From Dipteris shenzhenensis (lineage: Eukaryota; Polypodiophyta; Polypodiopsida; Gleicheniales), in the NCBI GenBank assembly GCA_047967505.1, contig CM106541.1: a stretch of 64,000 bases of DNA; one strand, given 5' to 3'. The translations under genes and the position numbers were made by a program. Every line of letters starts with the position of its first letter. The stretch's first letter is position 1. Shown here in pieces: positions 1 to 10,971 of the stretch. Under the pieces are notes generated by a model. That model was given only the letters and a program-made list of their open reading frames with translations, was not told the DNA's origin and did not search any database.

Positions 1-507
1 CAATGTTGCCACGCATTATTTGCTCATGTTGCTGAAGTGCTCGGACCATTGTGCCTTGGATATTCCATTATACACTAGAGTATGGTTCGATCATTGGCCA
101 ATTAATGGTTCGATCTTCAGTCAAACTGTGTATTTTGGCTTCCCATTTTTTATGTCGTGGAACTGCATAGAACTTGGGATGGGTTCTAAGACATGGAGGT
201 GCTCGTAGGTACTCCTTTAAGAAGATTACATCAAAGAGCTTGGGACGATGCCAATCAGGTTGTGGATCCAACTTGCTAATCCAACCTTCACTAATTTGAC
301 GCTAACGAAGGTTGGTAGGAAAGTTGTCCAGGGTCCATCCACCTCAAGTTTTCATATCAGGATATTTGCTCCAAAATTCCTTGATGGGGTTACTGGGAAG
401 TGGTATCTCATCAAAATCATACCCATCATTGTGCGTACGAATTGGAATTCAAAATCAAATAATGTGTCATTTTCTACTGATGGAAGCACAAGAAGTGTCG
501 GAGGTGA
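1..507. other. No recognisable gene
   Basis: Nothing recognisable was found. Short open frames occur on both strands but have no motif or composition I can place. The stretch probably continues the decayed minus-strand element described next. Confidence 0.4.
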
Positions 508-1665
508 TCATGGGGCAGGGAGAGAATCTGGGGACATGGGGGAGAAATATGGCAGAGCGATAGTTGTGGAAGGGGGAGCAGAGGGGAGGGGGGGAAGAAC
601 TAGGCAAATGCTTTGAGTAGCTTGGTAATCCTCAAGGGTAGGATTAGCAAGGGAGGGGAAAAAGCTAGGTGTGAGGGGCTCATAAGTTTGTGACTGTTGG
701 GTTAGTTGAAAATGGTGAGAGGTATGAGCAAAGATACGATGGAGGGAATAGATGTTAGGATGGAGCTCGGGGAAGGTTAAGAGGGTGGTAGCAACAAGGG
801 TAAATGAGGTTATGATGTTGGCAGAAAGAGTGGTTAGATATGGGAAGTTGGATGTGAGATAGGCCTTGTCATCTTCTGGCACTTCTTTTTGCTAGTGCGA
901 TGGGATGATCAACTGCATGGGTGGGATGTCAGTTATGTCGTGCCTTGCAAATAATAGGGATGGCCTTTGTAGCAATGGCAACAAACCTACAATAACCCTG
1001 AGGGGAGGACTACCCATGACCTGTAGACGTATGCAATGAAAGCATCAGTCCTGAGTGTTATAAACTCAGCATGTGTAGACAAGTAGAAGATATTTTTCTC
1101 ATCTTCAAACACAAGTCTTGGCAAATTATGCGCAATTGGATGAGTAGATATGATCCTGATTTGGAGTTGCTTCCATTGGATAAGCATGCATGCATTGGAG
1201 TGATCTTCCACTTGTAGAGCAGCCACAAGCTCTTGGTACACCATTGTTGTGCTTTGAAGTGGGGCTTCATTGGTTTTGTCTAATGCCTCATTATTGTGCA
1301 CTAGCAATTGGAGTTTGAGCTTGGAGATGATTACCTTTTGGGAGTGCATCTCATTCATTTTTTCTTTGTATTGATGGTAGATGGTTGTATAGGCCTCCTT
1401 AAGCTTTCTCATTTGCAAGGTGACCTTTGCATGTTAAGGAATGTCTTCAATGGTATTGGACCATTGGTCTTAGACTTGTGCTTATGAAGTGTTGGCTTCT
1501 TGAGCGGTAGCAAGTTAGTCCTTTAAGATTCTGTATTTTTGTGTAAGCTCGTCAATGCTGAAGGCACACCCTGCCAAAGATTGTTTCATTTCTTCAAGCT
1601 TGTCTTTGCAATCCTGGAACTCTTCTTCTTTGTGAATTAGAGTGAGTCGAGCTTGTGCCACTACT
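508..1665 (-). pseudogene. Distal half of a decayed coiled-coil gene or element, split by Copia-A
   Basis: Minus-strand open segments (about 1635-1515, 1418-987 and 882-508) encode Glu/Lys/Gln-rich heptad-like stretches, for example a segment with KLEEMKQSLAG and one beginning MQMRKLKEAYTTI. A Pro/Ser/Thr-rich region follows. Stops and frame changes separate the segments, so it is not an intact gene. It resumes the minus-strand coiled-coil reading of 7164-7483 once the intervening Copia element is removed. I do not recognise the family; a plant transposon-associated (gag-like or mobile-domain) protein is possible. The coiled-coil assignment is from residue pattern only. Confidence 0.45.
1661..1665. 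repeat. Target-site duplication of Copia-A, left copy
   Basis: CTACT directly abuts the left LTR. The right-hand counterpart, 7159-7163, is CTACC. One mismatch in a 5-bp duplication is expected for an old insertion. Confidence 0.7.
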
Positions 1666-2017
1666 TGTGAAGATAGTGGGAGAGAAGGAAGGCGTCTCAC
1701 TTGCGGCTTTCTCACATACACAATGGGGGAATACACACAAAGGTGGAGGCTAAAAATAGTTTTCCTCTTCTTAGTTGTGAAAGCCAAAAGAACTCTAGTA
1801 CAAAGAAATAGGATAACCCTATATGTGGGTCTCAAACCAAACTCAACTAACTAAGGTGGCATACTAACTGAGCCACAAACTAGAATACATAAGGATAGCT
1901 GTCATCCAACTACTATTCATGGGCGGTGTACCAACCGCATCTACAGCTAACAAGTTGGTGACATAAATGCACAATGGTCACCCTAGCATATCGCGAGTGG
2001 AGCTCGATATCTCAACA
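1666..2017 (-). repeat. 3' LTR of Copia-A
   Basis: Aligns along its length with 6804-7158 and with the lone LTR at 15148-15499. It is bounded by TG and CA. The plus strand reads TGTGAAGATAG at the left edge and ends TATCTCAACA. Confidence 0.93.
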
Positions 2018-2032
2018 CTCCCCCTCGAGCTC
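2018..2032 (-). promoter_or_regulatory. Polypurine tract of Copia-A
   Basis: The minus strand reads GAGCTCGAGGGGGAG immediately before the TGTTGAG start of the 3' LTR. This is the standard position of the plus-strand primer in Ty1/Copia elements. Confidence 0.85.
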
Positions 2033-2049
2033 AATCCCAATTCCTGCAC

Positions 2050-3480
2050 ACCAAGCAGGTCTCTGAACTTGTGCAGCTTCTCTGCACCCAATGCCTTTGT
2101 GAATATGTCAGCTACTTGATCCTCTGCTGACATAAACTAGATCAATAAGACCTAGTCAAACCTTCTCCCACACATAGTGATAATGCACCTCAATGTGCTT
2201 TGTTCTAGCATGATAGACTGGGTTATTTGCCAAGTGTATACTGCTCATGTTGTCACAATAAATGACAACTAGCCCATCTATAGACTGATGCATATCATAG
2301 AGTAGCTTATGCAACCAAGCTACTTCACATGTAGCCATTGTTGCACCCTTGTACTCAGCCTCTGTGCTCGACAAGGCAACTGTAGGCCTGTTTCTTGCTG
2401 CTCCAAGTGACTGCAGCACTCCCAAAAGAGAACATATATCCACTGGTAGATCGCTTATCAGAAATACTACTAGCCCAATCAGCATCAGTGTATCCATGCA
2501 ACTATATCTGAACCCCAGCCTCATAAAATAGTCCATACCGCAATGTGGACTTCACATACCTGAGTATGCGTCTAGCCACATCCAAATGCAGTTTCCTTGG
2601 AGCCTGCATAAACTGACTTACCAATCCAATAGCATAGCTCAAATCTGGCCTAGTAATAGTCATATAAATCAAACTTCCTATTATGCGTCTGTACATAGTA
2701 GGGCTTCACATTCTGCTCCAAAGGAATTGAAATAGGCTAACAGCCTGTCATCCCATATTTGGACAGCATGTCCACTCCATACTGCCTCTACAAGAGCTGT
2801 ATCCCAGTTGTTGATCTAATCACCTCAATGCCCAAGAAATAAGGCAGCTCTCCCAAATCCTTCATCTCAAACTTCTGCTTCAATAGCATTTTCACATGAA
2901 GGATATCTTCATCACTATCACCTGTGATGATCAAATCATCAAATGACAAGCAACATAATACCTTTCTCTATTTTTCTCACATAAAGTGAGAAATCTGCCT
3001 TGGAAATCTCAAAGCCAATAGTGACAAGATACTGTCCTATCTTGTCAGACCATGCTCTAGGTGCTTGCTTCAAGCCATACAATGCTTTCTTCAACCTGCA
3101 AACAAACTCAGGATGAATAGCATGAACATAACCTGGTGGCTGCTCCATAAAGACCTCTGCTTGCAAATCACCATGCAAGAAGGCATTCTTTACATCCATC
3201 TGATGTAAAGACCATCCCTTTGATGCAGCCATGGTAATGACTGCTCTTATGGTTGCCATCCTTGCAACTAGAGTAAATGTTTCTTCATAATCAATCCCAT
3301 ATGTTTGTGCATACCCCTTGACAACTAATCTTGCCTTGTATCTGTTCACAGAACCATCTGCATTGTGCTTCACCTTATAAACCCACTTACGGCCAATTGC
3401 ATTCTTGTCTAAGGCACCAATTCCCATGTAGCATTTGCTTCCAAGGCATCCATTTCTTCATCCATGGCTTTCTCCCATTT
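2050..3480 (-). pseudogene. Copia-A reverse transcriptase and RNase H
   Basis: RT spans about 3430-2500. It has the Copia hallmarks WVYKVKHNADG, RLVVKGYAQ, QMDVKNAFLHGDL and LKKALYGLKQAPRAW. The catalytic YVDD region is damaged: near 2930 the frame breaks, and the remaining sequence reads FDDLIITGD in another frame. RNase H (about 2536-2050) shows ALSSTEAEYKGA, CDNMSSIHLANN and HARTKHIEVHYH. The reading then continues into the usual 'ADIFTKAL' C-terminal motif before the polypurine tract. Several frame changes separate the blocks, so this is a non-functional pol remnant. Confidence 0.93.
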
Positions 3481-4039
3481 TTCTACTCCCATGGCTTGCT
3501 CAAAAGAAGTGGGTTTTGGTTCCTATATCACTTTGACATAATAGGCATAGTGAGTGGCTGTAAATCCATCATATTTCAGCCTATCCACAGGATACCTAGC
3601 TTTGGTAGACCTGTGCAAAGTAGGCTCACTTCCAGGTGCTCTCAAAACATCCCTGGTCTTCCTTACTCTAGGTGTAACAATAGAAGGAATACCCAACTCA
3701 TCATCAATGCTCTGTTCTGAGCCACTAGATTCACCATCCACATAAGAGTGACCTGCATTCACATCAAACATGGGCTGATCTACCTTCTCTTTTCCTTTTT
3801 GTGATACCTACATACCACTATCTACATTGCTTTAAGGAGATTCTCTTGATCTCAATCTGCCTATCCATGGCAAAGTATGTGAACCACTGCTAGAGGACAC
3901 TGCAGGTCCACTAATATTTTGTGATTGGTGCCGTAAATTCTGTGCAGCATTATCATTTTGTGCATCTACATCATCAATCACATTTACTGGTTTATACCAG
4001 CTGCAACATCTTTGTTCACTGTAAACTTATGAGTAGAAG

Positions 4040-5300
4040 GGTTATAGCATCTATACCCTTTCTGCTATAGGCAATAACCAATAAAGATGCACTTCTCAGC
4101 TTTTGGATCCAACTTGGACCTCAACTCATCTGGCACATGAACATAGGCAATGCAACCAAAAATTTTCAAATCAGAAATATCTGGTTTCCTACCAGTATAC
4201 ATCTCCTCTAGCGTCATGCCATGTATTGCTATAGTGGGAGTCCTGTTCATTATGTAAACTGCTATAGCAACTGCTTCAGCCCAATAATAATTTGGTAGGT
4301 CTTTTTCATTTAGCATGGCCCGAGATACCTCTCCAATATGCCTATTGTTCCTTTTTGCAAGTCCATTTTGTTGTGGGGTATGATTGCATGAATATTACTG
4401 CTTTATGCCATGCTACTACAGGAACCTTGAAAACTCATTTGAGAGGTACTCTCCCCCTCCATCTGACCTTAGGCATTTTATTTGGAGGCATGTTTCTTTT
4501 TCAATCATAGCTTTAAAGCTTTGAAATGCCTAAACACTTCACTTTTCTTTTTCATAAAATACACCCAAACTTTTCTGTTCTAGTCATCAATAAAAGTGAC
4601 AAAATAATGATAGCCTCCAATAGATGCAGCTTTAGTAGTCCACACATCAGAGTGGATTAATTCCAATGGCTTCTTACTCTCTTGAACATGTCTAGGAAAT
4701 GGTTTCCTTGCCTGTTTTCCAAATTGACAGACTTCACATACCTTATGCATTTCTGCAACCTTGAATTTAGGCAATCCTGCAACAATGTTTTGGGCCTGCA
4801 TTGATTTAAGTCGCTGTACATTAACATGACCAATGCGTTTATGCTAGATATCAATATCTACAACTACATCTGGTCCCATGTGCAAACATTGGTGCACTCA
4901 ATTCAGGCATGTCCGCATCCAACGTAAACATCCAGCCCTTCTTCTTTCCTTTTGCTATCAAGCGACCGTTATTTTTCATATCCTCAACAAAGCATCCATG
5001 AGGATTAAATCTGACCTGCAAGCCCTGCTCAACCATTTGAGCAATAGAAACCAGGTTCTTGGTGATAATCAGGACATGAAATACATCTGATAGGTATTTC
5101 TTTTTCCCATCCTGCATAGACAAAGGAATTTTACCAATCTAAACAATAGGATGTGCAATATCATCACCAGTCTCCACAAATCCTGGTCTTTCCATTTTCC
5201 TTGCATCCTGCATCCATTTTGCATGACCTGTCATGTGGTTTGATGCACCTGAGTCAAAATACCACACATCATTTCTTTCTTCTGCAAGAATTGCTCATGT
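4040..5300 (-). pseudogene. Copia-A protease and integrase
   Basis: The aspartic protease is marked by FDSGASNHMTG near 5255-5225. The integrase zinc-binding part lies at about 4850-4690 (CEVCQFGKQARKPFP, with the upstream His pair around HKRIGHVNV). The catalytic core starts ELIHSDVWTTKAASIGGYHYFVTFIDD (about 4650-4580) and continues to 4316-4065 (MLNEKDLPNYYWAEAVAIA). In-frame stops at several places break the polyprotein. Order and spacing relative to gag and RT match Ty1/Copia. Confidence 0.9.
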
Positions 5301-5389
5301 GCTGCACCATAGACAGATGCTCATTTTTGTCATCACCCTGTCTACTAGAAGATGCATAATTGCCTTACTGCAATTTTCTTTTTGTAGTA

Positions 5390-6259
5390 GTCTTTAGCCA
5401 TATGACCCATTTTACCACAATAGTAGCATTCAACATTGCTATTTGCATTTTGGCCTCTCTGCCATCCACCACGACCTATTTGGCTCCCCCTGCCTCTAGA
5501 GTTACCACATCCTCCTCCACCAAAGGACTGGTTTTCTTAAGTTTGCTACATATTCTGATTTCTACCATGGCCTCCAGATCGGCCTCCTCTACCTCTGCCT
5601 CTACCTCTTCTAGCATTTGAGTAGAAGATAGTTTATTTTGAAGTTCCTCCTAAAGAAGATGCACCACCATTTCTCTGCTCTTCAGAAATTAGAAGAGCAA
5701 ACAACTCCTCAAAATCAGGAAATTTTTCACAGATGGCAATGGATGTCCGGAACTGTGCATAATCCTTTCCTAGACCATTCAAGGTCACAGAAACTAAATC
5801 ATCATCTTCCACTTCTGGCGACCCAATGGAAGCAAGTGCATCTGCAATTTTCTTCACCTTCATGTGGTAGTCATTGATGCTCATATTTTCTCTCTGCACA
5901 ATGTGCAAGTCATGCTTGAGCTGCATTTTCCTGGCTTGCATATTTGTGCTGTATATTTTTGCCAAAGTATCCCATGCCTCCTTTGGCATACTTGCATGCT
6001 GAATATGCACAATCATAGAATCTGAAATACTGATAGATAGCTAGTACATAACTTTTCTAGCTCTCTCATGCCATCCTTTAAATGCCTGCATTTGCTGTTG
6101 ATTGGGAACATTAGGAAGAACTGGTTCTTCTTCATTTCCTGTAATGAACTCCCAATAGCCTTTTCCCATAAGGAAATTCATCATTCTAAACTTCCATGCT
6201 TGGAACTTGTTCTTGTCAAGCTTTTCAGTGAAAATCTATGAAAGAGAATCAGACACCAT
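5390..6259 (-). pseudogene. Copia-A gag with nucleocapsid zinc knuckle
   Basis: The reading starts at the ATG at 6259 (MVSDSLS) and continues into FRMMNFLMGKGYWEFITG, typical of Copia gag (UBN2/DUF4219 type). The central helical domain is 6016-5633 (AWDTLAKIYSTNMQARKMQL). A Gly/Arg-rich basic linker follows. The knuckle near 5440-5395 reads CYYCGKMGHMAKDYYK, so the fourth zinc ligand is Tyr instead of Cys (plus-strand GTAGTC). Stops occur early (about residue 8) and in the linker, so it is not functional. Confidence 0.88.
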
Positions 6260-6790
6260 TACAGAACACTGCAAAATATTCTGTCACTGCAAAAAACACA
6301 GCTTCTGCCTCACAAGGGCAAATCTGCAAAACTGACGAAAGTGGTATTTGACCACACAGTCACTTCCTAGTGATGATTTTGCATCAACAAGAAATAAGGA
6401 TGATTCTATAACTCCCAGTATCTATGTGCATAGGCATATGATGCAATTTCTACGGCAACTTTTCACCGACCTGCAGAGTAGTGGTCGCACAGCAAAAACA
6501 GGGCCTTTTTCTCAGTGCTTGCAGAGAACTTCTGCCTCCAAAGTGGGCCCCAAAGTGGCCTCGAATCAGAAAAATAAAGGCACCAAGGGATTCACCTGGT
6601 CCCGTAGCATATATTTCCCTCTTGCCACACCGCGAAGGGCATCTCAATCTGAGACAATGCACTCTTGCACTTTCCAGTTGTGCTACTTGTAGAGATTTGC
6701 TCCCAAACTTGAAAAAGGAAAGCAACACTGGTCCTCTTACTAGGACACCGCGAACTTGGTTTGCTTTCTTGAGCTCCTTACCACGAACCA

Positions 6791-6803
6791 GGCTCTGATA
6801 CCA
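6791..6803 (-). promoter_or_regulatory. Copia-A primer-binding site
   Basis: The minus strand reads TGGTATCAGAGCC directly after the CA end of the 5' LTR. This is complementary to the 3' end of plant initiator methionine tRNA, the usual Ty1/Copia primer. Confidence 0.92.
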
Positions 6804-7158
6804 TGTGAAGATAGTGGGAGAGAAGGAAGGAGTCTCACTTGCAGCTTTCTCACATACACAATGGGGAAATACACACAAAGGTGGAGGCTGAAAACAGTTT
6901 TCCTCTTCTTAGTTGTGAAAGCCAAAAGAACTCTAGTACAAAGAAATAGGAGAACCCTATATGTGGGTCTCAAACCAAACTTAGCTAACTAAGGTGGCAT
7001 ACTAACTAAGCCATGAACTAGAGTACATAAGGATAGTTGTCATCTAGCTATTATTTATGGGCGGTGTACCAATCGTATCTGCAGCTAACAAGTCAGTGAC
7101 ATAAATGCACAACGGCGGTCACCCTGGCATATCACGAGTGGCGCTCAATATCTCAACA
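6804..7158 (-). repeat. 5' LTR of Copia-A
   Basis: 355-bp counterpart of 1666-2017. It carries a 3-nt insertion (GCGGTCA versus GTCA near 7115) and about 27 substitutions relative to the other LTR, counted by eye. Confidence 0.93.
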
Positions 7159-7163
7159 CTACC
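7159..7163. repeat. Target-site duplication of Copia-A, right copy
   Basis: CTACC follows the right LTR and matches the left flank CTACT at four of five positions. Confidence 0.65.
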
Positions 7164-8877
7164 TCCGTCTTTTGAGCATGTGCGGATGTCAAGGAGTTCT
7201 AATAGGTCTGTAGGATTGCGGTTGCTTGTACTACTTTGGTCAACTATGTTTGACTTTGGTGGAGATTGGAGGTCACATCCCTCACTACCTTTTCTTGAGC
7301 TTAGAGAGCTTGGTTCATGCACACTTCTTCTATCTCCTTCTTATCTATCTGTGCCTGAAGTGCCTTGACCTCTATGGCGATTGCATGGAATTGGTCTTCA
7401 ATTTCTGTTGTAGTCAGTCTTTCCAATTCCCTTGCATATTCTTCCGTGGCCAAGCTAGTGAATAGTTCTGACATTTGGATCATTTGGCTAGCTTGATGTT
7501 GGAGAATGATAGACGGTGAGGAGGTCTAGCGATGCCTATGTAGCCAACCAGATGATTCTGTAGTACTTGGGGGAGGTTGTTCCGTATTTTAGTCCCTTCT
7601 GTACAATAGTCATACTATTGATTTGGCACTAGCTCTCCTTGTGGCTCATCGACTGGCATGGTGGTGATGGGCGGTCTTAGTACTGATGTAGCCTCAGGCT
7701 TTGGTGCCGATCTTTCCTTAGGTTCGGGTGCCAATCTTGTCTCGAACTCTAATTGCTGCTATTGGTGGAGACATATTGGTTGTAGTTGTGCATCGAGTTG
7801 TAGCATCTCTTGGGGCAATTCAATAATCCCGACCTCCACAATAGGTATTTCTTCTAAGGCAGCTACACCTATCAATGTGATAGTAGGAGAAGTTTCTTGT
7901 AGTTCTTTTTTTATGATTATAGCCAATAAGTGTGGAATTTTACATTTTTGGCCTAAAGAACCCTCTAGTTTCTTTGTAAAGAAGATGACTCAATGCTGGA
8001 CCCAGTCTTGTTTTAGCTTTCTACTTAGCAAAACATATGTGTGGAGTGGAAGGGATTGATTCTTGCTGCACTTAACCCCAAGGATTGTGGATAGGAATTG
8101 TGCTGCTTCCTTGAAATGATGGTCAAGGATTATGTGAAGCAATATGCCATCTCTATGGATCCAAGTGCCCTTGGTGAGGAGAGACTGTACTTCAATAAAC
8201 TTTGCATCGGCAGACCGTTTAGGGTATTTGGCACCTTGTGTTGGCAATGAGAAAGCCCTTTGAATGACTGTACTATCGAGAATAATGTTTAGCTTGCTCT
8301 GATGTACAGTGATTGTGCCATACTTGCCAACCTTTGCATTGTTGGAGTGGTAAGAAGGGAGAAAATCCTTGATATATGTGGTCATTGTAGGACTATCCTC
8401 CAAGGATTTGAGGCTCTCATGCAAACTGCCTAGACCCCTTTGCTCTAAGTAAGATGTTGCTTCTTGGGAAAGAGCATAAGTCGATGTGGGTGGCCAAACA
8501 AGTTCCAATGACTTGGCCCCTTCAATGGCTATGTAGGTCATTGGTGACTGGGGTGGCATTTGTTCTTCTTGATCATGCACTGAATCCTTTTTAGAGCTAT
8601 TGCTCTGGACCATGAATGGTTGTGGTCGCCATGGTTGAGAGAATGTTAATGGCTACGAACTCTGGAGGGATTCTCATGGTTGAGGTGGTGGGCTCGTTCT
8701 ACGCATCCTCTTTAGTGGTGGCATCTTTCCGTACATGCATCCATGTGTATGTGTTGTACCATTGATCATTAGCTTGGTCGGCATGCCGGTATGACCTTTC
8801 TGTGTGTGTGAGGGATCTTTTTTTTTTTTAACATGCTTGGAGAGTGTCGATGCCACCCTAAACCCTTTGTTCCTCAA
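7164..8877 (-). pseudogene. Proximal half of the decayed gene or element interrupted by Copia-A
   Basis: Minus-strand segments in order: 8877-8674 (basic, KHVKKKKDP), 8613-7990 (207 residues, best preserved), a Pro/Leu/Val-rich stretch to about 7640, and a coiled-coil segment at 7483-7301. The 8613-7990 segment has WPPTSTYALSQEA, DFLPSYHSNNAKVG and GTWIHRDGILLHI. It looks like a folded, conserved domain but I cannot name it. The long repetitive linker and coiled coils would fit a gag-like or plant-mobile-domain protein. Frame breaks show decay. Confidence 0.4.
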
Positions 8878-8924
8878 CCCTTAAAACTCCTTGATCTACG
8901 AGGGAGACGAGTTCTCTACCATGT

Positions 8925-9135
8925 GCTCTACCCTAAACCTTGGAACCTCCTTCTAAACCCTGGAACCTCCTTCTAAACCTTGGAACCTCCTTCTAAACCT
9001 TGGAACTCCTTCTAAACCTTGGAACCTCCTTTTGAATCTTGGTTCCTCCTTCTAACCCTGGACTCCTTCTGAACCCTGGAACCTCCTTCTAACCCTAGAA
9101 CCTCCTTCTAACCCTTAAACTCCTCCTAAACCCTA
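8925..9135. repeat. Minisatellite, about 20-bp unit AACCTTGGAACCTCCTTCTA
   Basis: About ten imperfect head-to-tail units, several with AACCCTGGAACCTCC variants or a 1-nt shortening. The same unit recurs at 10024-10100, so it belongs to the U5/LTR end of the remnant that also contains 9380-10095. Confidence 0.85.
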
Positions 9136-9379
9136 CAACCCCCAATGAAGGTGAAAGCCTTCATTACCTCAATAAAGATGATTTACGTTCTTTTTACACA
9201 TGCATGCACTTTGTTTGCTTACCACACTTAAGCCTACATCTCTTACCGGAACACGACTCGAGGTCCTAAGCTACACATATACTACAACCGACAACCCCAA
9301 TATGTCTGTAGGTGACAAAAAGCCTTAAAACCCTGCAAACATAGAATACCCAACTCTTCCTATGGGAAAGAGCCAACAT

Positions 9380-9397
9380 TTGGTGCCACTGCTAGGG
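9380..9397 (+). promoter_or_regulatory. Gypsy-like primer-binding site remnant
   Basis: The sequence TTGGTGCCACTGCTAGGG resembles the TTGGCGCCGTTGCCGGGG motif that follows the 5' LTR of many plant Gypsy elements. It implies an LTR ending just to the left. Only about 15 bp separate it from what looks like another LTR start (TGTTGACTCTG, 9413), suggesting near-total loss of the internal region. Confidence 0.5.
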
Positions 9398-9412
9398 ATT
9401 GATCTGAGAGTA

Positions 9413-10100
9413 TGTTGACTCTGTGCTAGCATGAACTTATGTAGAAAGAGAATGTGATACAACTTTGTGATACAACTTTGTGCTACAACTTCTACATGTA
9501 GAGAGAGAATGTGTTACAACTTTGTGTTACAACTTTGTGATACAACTTTGTGTTACAACTTTGTGATACGACTTTGTGTTACAACTTTGTGTTACAACTT
9601 CTACATGTAGAGAGAGAATGTGTTACAACTTTTTGTTACAACTTTGTTATACAACTTTGTGTTACAACTTTTTGATACGACTTTGTGTTACTTCTACATG
9701 TAGAGAGAGAATGTGTTACAACTTTGTGTTACAACTTTGTAATACAACTTTGTGTTACAACTTTGTGATACAACTTTGTGTTACAACTTCTACATGTAGA
9801 GTGTGTTACAACTTTGTGTTACAACTTTTACATGTAGAAAAAGAATGTGATACAACTTTGTGTTACATATAGAGAGAGAAGCTCTCCAACTTGTATAAAT
9901 ACCCCATAATGGAATGAAGCCCACACTCTTTGGGGCATTGTGTTGAGTCTACTTTGGTATTCCAAGAATTTATCTCAAGTGTCCATGCTTCCTTGCACTC
10001 CACGTCCAAAAGCATGTCTAGCCTGAACCTTGGAACCTCCTTCTAAACCTTGGGACCTCCTTCTAAACCCTGGAACCTCCTTCTAAACCCTGGAACTCCT
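9413..10100 (+). repeat. LTR remnant with minisatellite U3, TATA box and repeat-rich U5
   Basis: The segment starts TGTTGACTCTG. It contains a 13-bp minisatellite (9450-9870, unit ACAACTTTGTGWT), interspersed at intervals with CTACATGTAG palindromes. A TATA box (TATAAATA, 9894-9901) follows, and the GGAACCTCC minisatellite lies at 10024-10100. The layout U3-TATA-R-U5 fits an LTR read on the plus strand. Its right edge cuts into a Ulp1-type exon at about 10098. The only open frame inside (9576-9872) is a product of the tandem repeat. Confidence 0.55.
9450..9870. repeat. Minisatellite, 13-bp unit ACAACTTTGTGWT with CTACATGTAG inserts
   Basis: Units alternate ...GTGTT and ...GTGAT. Roughly every 100 bp the array contains ACTTCTACATGTAGAGAGAGAATG, which holds a perfect 10-bp palindrome. 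This gives a higher-order structure. Confidence 0.9.
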
Positions 10101-10589
10101 TTCTCATAATATGCTGTAAAAATAACTCGTGTGTCATTCATAGGAACGTGCTTCAACCACTTGCAAACATCCTCTATGGTTTCTTCTTTGTTGCTAAGCA
10201 CTTTCGAAATACAAGGATCGAGCACATATGAAACGCTTTGTATATTTTGCAGAAAATTTGCTATAACATTACTATGTTTTAAAAAAAAGTATTAGCTTCT
10301 TGGGTTTAATCAAAATAAGCAAAGTATAAAGCCCCAAGGAAAAGGCTGCATCAAACCTGAGGATGGTTGTAATGACTTTGACATTAACCTCTTTCTTAGG
10401 ATTCAAGAGGATTGAAATCTCTTCTTCACCAAATTCAAAAAAATGAGGTTGTTGTCGAATTAACAACATAGCGGTGAATGAACTTCCAATCTGCTCCAAT
10501 AGATTCATATTTTCATGACGCATCTTATTGAGAGAGTAGTCTACATCGTATTCTTCTTCACTTGCTATGTCTTCTACATCCTCCGTCTT
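10098..10589 (-). pseudogene. Truncated second copy of two exons of the Ulp1-like gene
   Basis: Two exons can be delimited on the minus strand. The first is 10589-10357 (acceptor TTTTTATAG, donor CAG/GTTTGA); it contains FFEFGEEEISILLNPKKEVN. The second is 10260 to about 10098 (acceptor GTTATAG); it contains TIEDVCKWLKHVPMNDTRVI. They are clearly homologous to exons 12079-11832 (YLSFGREEVSILSNPLKEVN) and 11695-11525 (TIEDVCTWLSPLNLDGVRVI) of the neighbouring gene, at roughly half identity. This is an old duplication. The copy is cut off at about 10098 by an LTR minisatellite, before the catalytic residues. Confidence 0.75.
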
Positions 10590-10599
10590 CTATAAAAAT

Positions 10600-10971
10600 A
10601 TAAAAAAGTTATGCGATGTACACATCCCAAATAAAGGCTTAAACAAGCAGATAAGGTTTCATACATGCTTTCATTAGAGAGTCATTAGAGTGAGTCTCTC
10701 CTCCACTTGGAGCAAAAATTTAAAAAGTAAGGTTTCATACATGCTTTCATTAGAGTGAGTCTCTCCTCCTCTTGGAGGAAAAATTTAAAAAGTTATGAGA
10801 TTTACATATCCCAAATAAAAATAAAGGTTTAAATAATCATAGAAGTATAAAGATAGCATGCTTTCATTAGACTCAATCTCTTCTCCTCTTGGAGGAAAAT
10901 ATAAAAAAGTTATGAGATTTACATATCCCAATTAAAGGCTTGAACAAGCATACAAGTATAAAGATAAGGTT
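10600..10971. repeat. Three to four tandem ~130-bp repeats downstream of the Ulp1-like gene
   Basis: The blocks ATACATGCTTTCATTAGAGTGAG, TCTCTCCTCCTCTTGGAGGA and TTATGAGATTTACATATCCC recur three or four times between the stop codon of the gene (10972) and the second exon set. The repeat includes sequence resembling the gene's own terminal exon edge (ATACATGCTGCAATG), so it probably grew by local duplication. Confidence 0.8.

Larger units (their letters stand above)
1666..7158 (-). mobile_element. Copia-A: complete Ty1/Copia LTR retrotransposon, decayed, transcribed on the minus strand
   Basis: A 5493-bp element with two LTRs (352 and 355 bp) that start TGTTGAGATATC and end CACA in element orientation. 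It has a TGGTATCAGAGCC primer site next to the 5' LTR and a purine tract (GAGCTCGAGGGGGAG) next to the 3' LTR. Internal order is gag, protease, integrase, RT, RNase H, which is diagnostic of Ty1/Copia. By eye the LTRs differ at about 27 positions plus a 3-nt indel, mostly transitions, so they are roughly 92% identical and the insertion is old. All domains carry stops or frameshifts. It interrupts an unidentified minus-strand coiled-coil gene or element. Confidence 0.95.

Noticed and set aside
1515-1835. 106-residue minus-strand frame starting MRPTYRVILFL
   Set aside because: Its first half is Copia-A LTR sequence (the same frame recurs in the other LTR copies); only the second half belongs to the interrupted coiled-coil reading.
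9576-9872. 98-residue Cys/Tyr/Asn-rich repetitive frame
   Set aside because: It is the direct translation of a 13-bp minisatellite in an LTR U3.
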